Source: Sphagnum compactum
Lineage: Eukaryota > Bryophyta > Sphagnopsida > Sphagnales
Reading direction: 5' to 3'
Length of the DNA: 64,000 bases
Assembly (NCBI GenBank): GCA_965153455.1
Contig: OZ234495.1
Location: 5,084,001-5,148,000 of the forward strand
The first letter of the stretch is position 1; each line of letters opens with the position of its first letter. The notes beneath the pieces were generated by a model. That model saw nothing but the letters and a program-made list of their open reading frames with translations. It was not told where the DNA came from and searched no databases. Below, in pieces: positions 48,201-59,800 of this stretch. The translations under genes and the position numbers were made by a program.

Positions 48201-51200
48201 AGGGATAAAATTTTCTGAATCTGTGTTTCAAGTAGGTACAAGCGATTCGGAAGATGCAAAAGATGGCAAAACACTCATCAGTGCAAACAGAATCCATGGA
48301 GGAGCCTCTGTTAAAACGCCTGTGCCAAGAGGTTGGCAGCCAATTTACTCCCAGGCTCCCGTATTGTCAATTCTATAAGCATTATCCTCATTGCTAATTT
48401 TGAATGAAAGCTGTTCAACAAAGTGCATGCAGAAAATGGGAACGGTGTAGCTTTCGTTTCGGGTTCACATTTAGCTCTAAACATGAGGGGTAATTGTGAC
48501 AATGCCATAGAGACTGTATAGGCATGTGGATGGTGTCTCCAACCAAGTTTAAAAGTTGAAAATTTAAGAGGTAGCCCGATTGGGTGACTTTCTCTGGTGT
48601 TAATCATGGAGAAATAAGGTTGGACAGTTACAAGCGGAGTTTGCAAACATGGCTGCAAAGAGGGAACAAGGTGGTATTTCAACCAAATCTGCAGAAAACA
48701 AAATTTTGGACAGTGAACAGAAGGAATTTGCACTCAGAGCAGAGATCAGCAAGAAGGACATGGAAATTTTTAAACTGACTGAGAATCGGAAGTTTTTAGA
48801 GGATGAGATTGCAGCTATCAAACTCACTCTGGCACATGATAAAGAAAGGTGGGAACATGAGACTGAACAAAAAGTAGTAACTATCAAGAGCCTTGAAACA
48901 AAAGTTCAGGTATATATCAATGCCATGTACCCACAAACTATAGTTAGGTCTATAGTTTCATCTAATATGATTGTGCTTTTATCGTATATGCCATTTCTGA
49001 ATGTGACGAATCGGATTGAACCATAGTCATGTCAGTCACAAGTGTCCAATTCAACTATGTAGTCATGCAGGTCAATGTCATTGTCAGGATTTGAACCACT
49101 AAGGATATATTCATTGTTATGAGCTTCAAAGTGCTGTTGTGGTGATAGATTTATATAAAATTTATCAAACTGATTGAGTTCTTTCAATCTGATAGGGATT
49201 CAAATTCATATTGAGGACAAGAAAGTGGGAATTCTAGAAAAGGGTCGGGCCTTGGAAATGGCAGGAATGTGAAGCAGAGGTGCAAAAAGTAAGGGACATT
49301 GAATCAAATAAGGAGAGGCAGTTTCTGATGGAGCAAAGTCAGGTAGCAGCATCAATGCAGGCCAAAACAGAGGCCAAAATTTCTGCACTGAGTTGTGAAG
49401 TTGTGGCATTAAAAGAGTGTTATGATACAGCCCGAATGGCCTGCCAGGTCAGTATCACACACAACCTTCAATGGGTTATCATATTCTCAAATGTAAGAAT
49501 TAATTCCTTCTGCATCCATTTCATATGTTGTGCAACGTTCGTGAATTGGTCAAATTCAAATCTGCTTGGAATTGCATGGTTTATACACAAACCTTTTCGC
49601 ATTTCATACATAATGTTGGTGAGTGGATGCCCTGCGCACTCCCAAAAATACTAAACGTTCATGGTTGACCTTGATCTTGGCATTGAAAAAGTAATGGGCA
49701 GCTGTAAAGATGTTGGGTCTGTCTCAAAAATGACTTTGCTTGTGTGTTTGATTAGATTTGGATGTGGTTTGTAGGATGCTGAGAAAGCATTAGAAGCTGT
49801 AACTGCTGAGAAGGAGAAATCAAGCCAGTTTGCAACAGCATTGAAAAAGGTGTTGAAGGAACAATCTGCTAAGCTGAGGATGTATGACAATGAGCGGGTA
49901 GTCTGGCTACTCACTATTTTACTGGGGAAATTATCATGAAGTTTGTACACATGTGCTGTAGTTGGTTAGAGAGTTTCCATGTCAATGAGATTCAAGGGAA
50001 CGGATTGGTTTTTCAACGACATATTTTTGTGTTTGAACAGGAATCTTGGCGGGTGAAAGAAAAGAAGTTGCGAGAAGACAATAATAAGCTTGTTGGGGAT
50101 GTAGAAGCAGCACTTACAGAGATCAGAGAGCTCAAGACCATGGACTTGTATTAAAGGCTTTGGCTTCATTGTTTAGCAGAAGAATCCTCTTATATGTTTT
50201 CCAGTGAGAGGAGTAAATAATTGGGCAAACAGTCAGCATAATGAGTGCGTCATCAAACCAATCAAGGAGTTGGTCCTGACTTCAATTTCCCAGTTTAAGA
50301 GTTCTCTGCTCTCATTTTTTCTAAATGGGGTTTTGTTTCTTGACAAGAAAAGTGAACTCAAATGCTGTGCAGAGATAAGAAGCGGAAGTTGGAGGAAATT
50401 GAGCAAGAATCTGAAGCTCGGGGTCAAGCCAAAGCGGAGAAGGCTACTGAAGTTGTAATATATAATTTGCAAACTAAGCTCTCCTCTACACAATTTGAGC
50501 TTCATGAAGCCCGTCAAGGTGCAAACTGATTCTTTACCCATGATGTCAATTTTACTTTGCATCCCTCACATGATGGGTCTTTGACAAAATACACATCTAA
50601 AGACTCACATGTTTCCTGAGAGCTTTTTGTACCACAAGCAAGTTAAGTGTACATGGGTGTTGTTTGATGTCAACATGAAAGCTTTTTGTTTACAGAAGTC
50701 TGTAGAAAATATGCAGAAAATGCAAGAAATATGCAGATGATCAGGAAGCTGCGGGAAGACACACAAAAGGAAGTGATGGGGATGAGAGAGGTCTTACAGA
50801 CGGTTCGAGAAAAGGTCGTAAACTAGGTTTCTCCCCATCTTTCAAACAAATCTGCAATTTATTGAACCTGCTCACCACATTGCAGTTCAAGTGAATTGTG
50901 TTTTTTATGATCACCATTGTAATGATCTTTTATCCAGTTCACATAATGTGTCAACATAACCAACTTCTTTTGATTTGAGTGATTTCAGGAAAGAGGAGCT
51001 GAAGAGCTTGTTACAGAACTATCAGAGGTTGTTCGCTCTCAGGTATTGCAACTTGTTTCAACATTACAACAGAGCTAATTGTACAGTATTAAAGATCAGA
51101 TGAAAAAAAATCATGGGTCATATGAGAGTGTGATTATTTGCTGAGTATGTGCAAACTTTCCTTTGGTGGTGTAGAAATTACGGCTGCAAAAGGCACAACA

Positions 51201-54200
51201 GGATTTGGAACAATCTGCAGCAAGTGAACAGGTACCAGATTGGGGTCCAGACCCAGTCTTTTGTCATCTATTGTCTCTCCTGAAAATATATGACCATTTG
51301 GTAAATGTGAGTGTCCAAGCACTTTGGCTGGGAAAACTGTAGTATCCCCTCAGCAATGGGTACAGAGGAATTGCCACCTAAATTTTCTTTATTTGAAGCA
51401 AATTATATGTGTGCAGAGGAATAAAAAAGTTGGAAACATGTAGCTCTTGAGACATAAAATCACTTCAGCTGTTCCCCTTTCGTGAAGTCATCTAGTGAAA
51501 CTGTCCAGGGAGAGTTTGATCTAGTTTAGGGTTCATAGATCCTCAAGAAAACTGAATTCTTGTGCAGAAGAAAATTAGAATAAGAGCTAACTGGAAAACA
51601 GAGTTTGGATAGTTATTAGAATCTAACTAGAATTTTTACATCTGTAAAGGAGGCAGCACAGCTTCGGATAGAAGTGGTCAGGTTAAAAGAGAAAGTTGGC
51701 ACATTGGAGGAAATGTCAAGGGAGATTGTGGGTCTTAAGAATGAGCTTGCAAATGCATCTGGAAAGGCAGAAAGAGAGCGACACTTGTTTGAGCAAGCCA
51801 CCCAGTTGCAGCTTTCTGTTCTAAAAGAAGAGAACAGGAGACTTACTGCAGAGGTTGCTGTTTCTACTCACAAGCTTCAAGAGACTGAAGATGCTGTTCG
51901 AGTAAGTCTTCCCTCTTCCAGCATGGATAAGATCTTCCAGCATGTTTTCTTATATGTTGGTCTGATTACATAGCATGTCTGATGATGGTCCAAGAAGCAT
52001 TTTCAATTCTTTCTCTAGCAAAATATGAAGAACTATGAACCATGTCAAATCTTTTTCTGGTTTTTTCCAGCTTTCAATTACAAGTTTATATATGGATGTG
52101 CAATATCTTAGGAGTGGATTCATCCCTCAAATATGGGCACCAGTGAATTATTTTTTTGGTGAAATTTCACATCCTGGCGACAAAAGAAAAGGGGTTGTGA
52201 ATGGTATGAAGGGTTTTTTTTTTCGGAAAAAATGGGTCCATGTTGCCACGTTATAAGGATAAAGGGGCCCGTCTAGCCATATTTAGACAAATAGGTTCTA
52301 GCATGTTGCCAACATTTAGCAGGATTCCTAAATTTCTCTACTTTCCTCTCTAACCTGTAGCCAACTTTGGCTAAGCCCTCTTTTGGATGGTTGCTAATCC
52401 ACGTTTGAAAAAATAAAAAATTACTGGTGGGCAGGTGAAAACAAAGATGTTGGATAGTCAAAATGATACAATTGCTGGTTTGAAGAAAGAGCTTGTTGAA
52501 GCCAAGGATGCCGCACGGGGTTCAGCATCTTCAATTAAAGCACGTGATGCTAATTGGATGAACCGTTTACAGGATGAGGTTGAACAGGTATATATGAATA
52601 TTATCTCAGACCCAGATTCTTTGTTACTCATATTCCTCTTTGTCTCCTCCTCACCCAAAACTTCAAACTCAAAGAACTTTTATTTCAAACTTTGATGCCT
52701 ATAACACTAAGTTAGTGCATTCTAGCTTGAGTCATGCAATGGAGAAATTGATCAAGATCTACCAGTTGCTAGAAGGAATTTCAGTTCTAAACATTAAGTG
52801 GCTTGGAGACAGAGGCTCTTTAACGCAGTGATTGTGAGTCTTATGTGCAGAAACAAGCAGTGTTAATTTGGATCCTGTTTTATTTTCTTTAGAGACAGGT
52901 GTTGCAAGCAGAGGTGATGGCACAAGAAGGCACTATTGCTGAAATGGAAATGGATTTAAAAATTGCAAAGACAGCAAAGAATGCAGCAGAAAACACATGC
53001 AAAATGCTTCAACAAAAAGTGAATGACATGGATACCATGCTGAGGTACATGCCAATTTGGATCTTGAAAGAAAATTTTGTAGGGCTTTGAGGTGGCCCTG
53101 TCTCTCTTGAGAGCTCAAACTACCGTACAGAAGTGTACTAAAATGATGTGTGTCTCTAATGTATGAAGCAACATCCCAAATAGTATTGTTCTGAGTTTTG
53201 ATGATCCAGTACACAATGATGTTGCATGTAATTTTTTTGGGCCTGGGCAGACAAAAAGAGCGAGAAAGAATCCGAGCTTCCTTTTTCTGAAGTGCATAAC
53301 AAATCAAATTTTGGGTGTTAAAATATGTGGTAAATAGAGAAACCATTTTTGGAAAGTCATTGCTCTAGCCACGATGAGATGTTAAGAGATAGATGGTAGA
53401 CTAAGTGCCTGCAATTGGCAGATATAATTGCATGTCATTCATCTTCTGAGTTTTATGAATTCTCAACTGACAATATTTGAGTTGGGCTACTAGGTATGTG
53501 GAGAACGAGATTAGAAGTGTAAAATCTCTTTACGAGAGCCGGGAAAAAGGTGTCATCATCCAACGAGATCAAGCCCTTGAGGAACTTAAATTGACCCAAA
53601 AGGTAGTAACTTCAATATTTTTTCACTTCATAATTCTTCAAAACAGTTTCAGGAACTTGAGAACACATTGTGTTCATACCCAAGTGTCATATATGATCTT
53701 TGTTATTTGCTCTGTCATGTATCTATGCACTTGTACTAAAAAATGCGGAGCCAAATGTTGTGCGGAGTAGAAAATGGAGGAAGCAGAAGCAAAAGCAGCT
53801 GCTGCAATACAATGCCAAATCGAGGCAACAAAAGCTATGGAGGTAGATTTCTGGGCACAAATACCTACATCTCTAGCTTCTGTTTCTTTGATGATCTGTC
53901 GGGTTCAAGTCGTGGAGAAGCGTTCTTTACTAAAATTTCAGGTACACTAAATTGATGAATATTGTTTAATAGCTTTTCAGGTTTTCACATTGTGGAAATC
54001 CATGTCATCTAGTTAATGCCCATCACGATTGCAAATGAAGTAATTTTTTAGGGAGCTTTCATGATGACAACATCTTAGCGTGTGTGTGTGTGTGTGTGTG
54101 TTTGTTTTTTGGGACTGAGTAATTGATAATGAAATCTCTACTTGTTATAGATGATATCAACCAAAAATGGAAATGGGTGGGTTTGTTTGTGTTATATGGT

Positions 54201-55083
54201 TTTGATTGCACAATTCTCCATATCTACAACATTAACATAATGGATCCACAATTGTTGTTGATGCACTTTAGTTGGATCTAAATTAGGTATTGTTGTTTGG
54301 ACCAATGTTTGATGATTCCGAATCTTTCTTCTTAATTTTGGGTATTTGGATGGACACAGGCTCATGAAAAGAGTGCGACAGCAGCCCTACTAGAAAAAGA
54401 TATAGCTGTGGCAGAAGCTAGCCGAAAAGTGCTAGAAATAGAAGCAGAGATGCACTCCCGAATCTCAATCCTAGAGAAAAAAAAGGCCATTTCTTCTGCG
54501 CAGGTCAGGATGTTACCAGCTTCCACCCTTAAGATGCCCCCTCTCAAGCTTCTTAAAAAATTGATTCCTACTGAACTACTGACTACAATCAGGTTGATAA
54601 ACACATGGTTGAACACATCAACCATCACTGAACTAAATTGTCTTTCTTGCTGCATCTTGGTTTTGCATGCTATATTTGCCTCTTGCTCTGGATAGCCCAG
54701 TATATTTACTTCATCAACCAAGAACCCAAATCCAAAAGAGCACATCTCCGAAAAGCATTTCCTGCCAAATTGTTATATTTTCGGATTCTGGATTGAACAT
54801 ATATCAATGAATTTTTTCTTCATTCTATTTAGTGATGGGTCATGAATTATTTGGGCTACTTCTTATTACTCTTTTCATCATTGCAATTTTTAAGACTCTT
54901 GTGAGTCATAGGTAAGGATGCCTTAATAGGTGTGTGCATGTGTGTGCACATGACATGCACATGTGTGTTTTTTTAGACCTCGTTGGATCCAGCACATGAA
55001 CTAGTAATTTGTTGTTTCTGGGGTTGGCTTTCCAGGTGAGCAAACTGTGCAATGTTTTGGAAGAATTGAAGCAGGCTACATGA
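45265..55083 (+). CDS. VFL1: VFL1/LRRCC1-like centriolar leucine-rich repeat coiled-coil protein, 19 exons
   Basis: Chlamydomonas VFL1 and animal LRRCC1 localise to the distal centriole and orient basal bodies. Proposed exons: 45265-45370, 46146-46497, 46651-47794, 48236-48331, 48619-48909, 49265-49447, 49775-49897, 50041-50147, 50373-50518, 50696-50814, 50989-51042, 51175-51231, 51650-51901, 52435-52587, 52893-53044, 53494-53602, 53771-53941, 54360-54503, 55036-55083. All are GT/AG; 3807 nt, 1268 residues. Residues about 40-220 are SDS22-like repeats (LKTLNLSSNNI, LHVLNLASNQL, LRVLVLSHNRI, LEKLDLRDNAV) with the cap NPVCWAKSYQTTILSAVPHL shared with LRRCC1. Residues about 220-530 are a linker. 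About 535-1260 is almost continuous coiled coil. Exon 1 is the weakest call: good ATG context (GGCAATGGCG) and a fitting phase, but unconserved. Exon 6 could start at 49238. Intron 1 holds a tandem array. Confidence 0.88.
45440..46055 (+). repeat. Tandem array, about 151-bp unit, about four copies, in intron 1 of the VFL1-like gene
   Basis: Units carry TTGATGCATGCATGATCTTC (positions about 45474, 45640, 45791 and 45942), AATTGTGGCATG, TGTTGTTTTTGTGCAAATCT and GTGGGAAGAAAACAACTTTTG. The two central periods are 151 bp; the first is about 166. The last copy is partial and ends close to the exon 2 acceptor. Confidence 0.9.
52340..52410 (+). repeat. Intronic copy of the palindrome-bearing dispersed repeat family
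   Basis: TGTAGCCAACTTTGGCTAAG, then CCCTCTTTTGGATGGTTGC, then TAATCCACGTTTG. Same order as the other copies. It lies just before the acceptor of exon 14 of the VFL1-like gene. Confidence 0.6.
54080..54100. repeat. (GT)10 microsatellite
   Basis: In intron 17 of the VFL1-like gene. Confidence 0.95.
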
Positions 55084-55214
55084 TCATCAAAAATAGGGTT
55101 TGTTTTTTCACCGCTCTCTGAGCAGTACTGTGCAATGTTTTGGAAGAAGAGTTGGAACGAGGCTACTTGAATCATCATCATCAGAAATAGGGTTTGCATT
55201 TTCACCGCTCTCTG
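55044..55214 (+). repeat. Tandem duplication of the last exon and 3' flank of the VFL1-like gene
   Basis: ACTGTGCAATGTTTTGGAAG recurs at 55044 and 55127, and both copies run through GGCTAC, ATCATCA.AAATAGGGTTTG and TTTTCACCGCTCTCTG. The first copy contains the terminal coding exon and stop codon at 55081-55083. The second has a 3-base insertion after GGAAGAA and no splice acceptor of its own. Confidence 0.88.
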
Positions 55215-55255
55215 TTATGCACCGTGTACCAATCAATAGTGGCATCATTGCTTTA

Positions 55256-55349
55256 GGACTCCAACGGCATCTTTAGAATGTTTGTTTGAATCGTGAGCTT
55301 CTGGACTCCAACGGCATCTTTAGAATGTTTGTTTGAATCGTGAGCTTCT
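55256..55349 (+). repeat. Exact 47-bp tandem duplication
   Basis: GGACTCCAACGGCATCTTTA and the following 27 bases occur twice without visible difference (55256-55302 and 55303-55349). This suggests recent slippage or duplication. Confidence 0.93.
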
Positions 55350-55816
55350 GGAGCTCACATCATCTAAATGTCTTTTTTTTTGCATATGGCTTCTTCGAGA
55401 TCATACTTATAAGGTTGTGTCCAGGGATTGGTGCACAGTAATCAACAGAACTTGGTACGCCATTTACGCCTACCATCAATGTAATTTGGCCCACTCTAGT
55501 AGTGATGTGAATCAATGGGTGCGCAAGGGGGGCCGTTCCAGAGTGCATTTTAAAGAGTCACTGGAGCTTGTAGGGCTACTTGGAAAGCAAGGAAAGCATC
55601 ATATTTTCAGGGTTTAGGGACCGTTTCGCTGATCTGTCTCTTCCTCATTGGACGCAAGTGGGTACTATTAGGTACTCAGCAGCCTATTATGTACTAGAAG
55701 TTTGCAATGTAGTAGTGGCCTGCCTTCACAGATGTGACCCTCCAACAACATGGATGGAAAGATAAATATCATCCATATACACAAACCAAAAGTGTAGTAT
55801 ACATCTATGAATTTAG

Positions 55817-55849
<33 letters not shown>

Positions 55850-56299
55850 CTTTTTTTTTTTTTGGGGCCCTTCACAATTTTATGATATCCAAAAATTTGG
55901 CAAAAATTTCGCCCCAAAAATAGCAGAATTAGTTGAATTTACACTAGCCCCAAAAAAAAAATTCCAAAATTTTCTCAATTTTTTCTCAAAACAATTATAA
56001 CAATTGTTGAAAAAAAAGCACAGATTTGGATGATGGCCCCCCCTTTTTTTTTTAAAAAAAATTTTATCCCCTGGAATAACCTATTGGAATTCAAATATAA
56101 TAGATAATTCAGTCTCCCTATCATCCAATTTCAGATGAAAGTCAAGAGGAGGGGGGGGGGAATCATCAAACAGAGAAATCAATTGAACACATCTAAAAAT
56201 AAAAATAAAAATGCTAAAATTGAATTAAAAAAAAGACTGAAAAGTAAAGTGGGTCTGTATGTCACAGATGAGACTCCCACCAAAAAAAAATCCCTTCGC
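55350..56299. other. Intergenic stretch after the VFL1-like gene
   Basis: A plus-strand frame at 55333-55617 has no recognised domain. (CT)n lies at 55817-55844 and short A/T runs follow. Transcription of the VFL1-like gene presumably ends within the first part. Confidence 0.4.
55817..55844. repeat. (CT)14 microsatellite
   Basis: Uninterrupted CT run. Confidence 0.95.
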
Positions 56300-56690
56300 C
56301 AAGTGAAGGAAAGAGGGGATGAAACTCAGTTTACCACCAAAATAAAAGAAGGAAAGAGGGGATGAAACTCAGTTTACCACAAAAAAAAAACAGAGATGAA
56401 ACTCTCACCAAAAATCCCTCCGCCAAGTGAAGGAAAGAGGGGATGAAACTCAGTTTAGCACCAAAATAAAAGAAGGAAAAAGGGGATGAAACTCAGTTTA
56501 GGAACAAAAAAAAACAGAGATGAAACTCTCACCAAAAATCCCTCCGCCAAGTGAAGGAAAGAGAGGATGAAACTCAGTTTAGCACCAAAATAAAAGAAGG
56601 AAAGAGGGGATGATGAAACCCAGTTTACCTCCGAAATAAAAGAAGGAAAGAGGGGATGAAACTCAGTTTACCACCAAAAAAAAACAGAGG
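56300..56690 (+). repeat. Purine-rich tandem array around GAAACTCAGTTTACCACC
   Basis: Seven near-copies of GAAGGAAAGAGGGGATGAAA followed by CTCAGTTTA[C/G]CACC, interleaved with TCCCTCCGCCAAGTGAAGG, giving a mixed period of about 40-50 bp and a higher period of about 120 bp. The core resembles one end of the dispersed repeat at 28592-28808. Confidence 0.88.
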
Positions 56691-56820
56691 AAGATCCTGA
56701 GAGACTTAGAGGTACTCGGGAAAAAAAAAAAAATTTACTTGAAAGTATGTGAATGACGGACACCCATTAAAAAATGGTGCCGATTGTGAATTACACCCAC
56801 CCGAGTATATATATGCCCTC

Positions 56821-56850
56821 GGGTGGGGGCGGGGCGGGGGCTTTAGGGGG
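56821..56850 (+). other. G-quadruplex-forming motif
   Basis: Five G-runs of 3-5 with loops of one to five bases: GGGTGGGGGCGGGGCGGGGG followed by CTTTAGGGGG. It meets the usual intramolecular G4 pattern on the plus strand. Confidence 0.8.
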
Positions 56851-59800
56851 CTCCGGAATCTCATGACTGCAGTTTGTTCAGAAGGCTTTTTGTCCGTATT
56901 GTGACCACCACGGAAATTGAATTGTGGTAGTCACCATACGTATGTCAGTACATCCATGGGGGGCACCCATTTTTTCCGGCCTTTTGTTTGTCCTTTTGTT
57001 TGTCGAAAGAACCGACGGATTTATTTTGGTTCCTAAATTTGCACACTTGCAACACAAATGCCAATAAATGAGAAATTTGTCATTCTATACAAACATTGTT
57101 TACTTGATTAATAAATTTTTAGAAAAAAAGTGGGGGTGAGGGGGTTGGGGAGGGGGGGGTCATAAAAAGGACTCTGTTGTGTGTGGGGGGGGCCCCTTTT
57201 TCTGGCCCTCTCCTTTTTGGGATAATGTGACCAAGAAGCACCCACCACCAGCGTTATCATCCATCCAAAAAACCTGTTTAAGACACTCACGGTATGAATG
57301 AACCACAACTGGGTTAGAACCAAGGTAGAGTTAAGTAAGTAAGTGAAGCACTTGGGGTGGTTAGTTACTAAGCAAGTAAGTAGTTACATGTGGATAAATT
57401 AGTAGTACATGGGTAACCACTATGGTTAGTTATTGGACGAAAAAATAAATGAATGAAAAAGTGTGTTTTTTTTCTGTCCGTCCCACATACAACTTCTCCA
57501 TCTTGTGTGGTGTACTGGTGGGTACTGGTTCACTCTGGGCCCCCATAAATTATTATTTTGTTCGTTTTTGGATCTTTTTCGCTTGCCTCCTCTTACTCCC
57601 CATCCGGCCCCGCCCCCGGGTACGTACAGGCGAAGTTGCATGTGGGCCGGTGTATTTGCACCCAAGAGGAATGCAACAATTGTTTACGCTCGGTCCGTAG
57701 GGCGGTGTCCCTAATGTTGCGTACTCGCTCGCTCGGCTCACTCGGTAACTTTTTAAATGGGGGGAGCGAGTGAACGAGCAACCGATGGGGGGATCGAGCG
57801 AGCAATAATATGACAAGACGTCAATAATTTACGGAAACTCGGGAAGAAACTTAGCCCTTCGGTACTACATAACCCAAAATAAATTAATAATAATAATAAT
57901 AAAATAATAATTTTGCTTTACGAAGGGTAATGCCCTTGGAGTCGGGTATTCCCCAAAATCGACACCCATTTGAAAATTTGCCTTCCTAACCGTCGGTTCT
58001 TTGATGAAAACTTGAGGGGGGTGAAGGGGGGCCAACAGTTACGGAAACTGGACCAGTTAAGTTTCCAGCGGCACCTGAGACCTAACCTTCAGTTACCGTA
58101 ACGGGACTAGTAGTTAGTGACGGTGGAGAAGAGGAAACGGGGAGTGATTAGTAACGTGGATTACTACAAGGTGCTGTTAATTAACTAGTTGTCGCCTTGT
58201 TTGTTTAACGGCATTTTAGTCTTAAGCCGAAGACGAAGCCCCTTTTGTGTTCAGCCTCCTCACGCTTTTCTCTTCTCTTGTTGTTCTTGCTGCTGCTGTT
58301 GCCCCTGCTGCTGCTGTTGTATTCGATCTGTGCCTTCCTTTTTTCCACATCTACTACGCCTCTCGCACATCTTTTGATCTTCTTGTTGCTGCTGATCGCT
58401 CTCCCAGATCTTTTGAATATCTTGCTGCATCGGGTTGCAGGAGTACTCGGTTTCGCAGTCTTGCAGGTGCGAGCGAGGTTTTTGATATTTTGTTGCTCCT
58501 ATCTGTTGCTGCTGCTGCTGCTTGGTTTCAGTTGTAATGTTTAGGACAGCTTTTTCATGCTTGCAACATCGGTTGATCATGTGTGTAAAGTCGGTTAGGA
58601 CTGTGATCATGAGTCTTCAATAATATAGTTTTATAAGTCGAAGCTCTGTCTTTTCTTTTTGACGTAGTCCACGACGCTGTTTATCTGCTGCTGCTGTTTC
58701 CAGATGTTTGATGGATCTCTTCCATCATGTAGGCTGTTGTTTCGCGTGTATTTTCACAAGAGCGGCATCATTTGTGCGGCCGCTCCTGAGATAAGTGGCA
58801 AATCTTCAGGCATCGACCAGCTTGAACCTTCACCATCGTCATCATCATGGTCGTCTTCTTTGGTATTGTGAGGACTAATTAGAGGCGATTTGTTTCTCTG
58901 CTACTATAACTGGTCTCGGTTTCTGTTTGCTTGTTCTCTTGGTGAAGACATGACTTTTTCGATTCCTTTGGTGAATGATCTTGTTTTGTTTCTACTTCTT
59001 TGAGTCGCAATGTGGATGTATTTGTGAAGCTTAAGCGTCCAGCAGCAAAAGGATATGCCGGGGTACTGTCTGTCATTGATCAGTCTTTTGTTTATCCGAA
59101 GGTTGTTCCACTCCCCCCTGCAGATCGATATCTTAGCACTGCCTAGCTCGAGTACTCTCTGTCTCTCTCTGTCTTTCTCTGTGTGCCCTGCAGGCCGGCT
59201 ATGCGTGCAGCAGATCTATCATTCTTGGAAACCCCAGGGGTTGCAAATTGGCTCAATGCTCTCTGGAGCTTCTTTGCAGCAGAAAGCAGTGAGGGGATCT
59301 GGCCCCGGGGTTTTGAAGCTCGCCGGAATGTACATCTCTTGCAGATGCAGCTCTTGTTTGTATAACACGGGGCCTGCACCTCCCTCACTGCGCGGCTTGT
59401 GAAGCTTCATATAGCATTGATCTTATTTGTGATCCCGATCCGTAGCTGAAACCCTTGCAGATCTCACGCCACGAGCCTCGAAATGCTCTGGCATCAGATC
59501 ACGGCTCCTGATTCATGAAGCGCCGAAAAACTGTTGGCAGCGGAGCTCGAACATGCCAGAAGGATTACCGATGCAGCAGGAGGAAATATAAGACTCATGA
59601 AGTTGCAGGTTGCAGGTAAGCGCTTATACGAGAGCTCGAATGTTCTCCATTTTGCTTCGATCATCATCATGCGTACGCAAGAAAGTACCAGGACTTGCAG
59701 GTAATATTGTTGTTGTTGTTGAACAAGCACGGCCTGCAGCTGCTCATGACGTAGCAAGTTATTGAGCCTGGTCGCATTGCCTGAGAGGCTGTCGTATATA

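Noticed and set aside
53743-53955. Separate small plus-strand frame around 53.75 kb
   Set aside because: It is another frame across exon 17 of the VFL1-like gene.
58189-58610. Cys/Leu-rich (plus) and Gln-rich (minus) frames
   Set aside because: They are translations of CTG/CAG runs in all frames, with no other coding sign.
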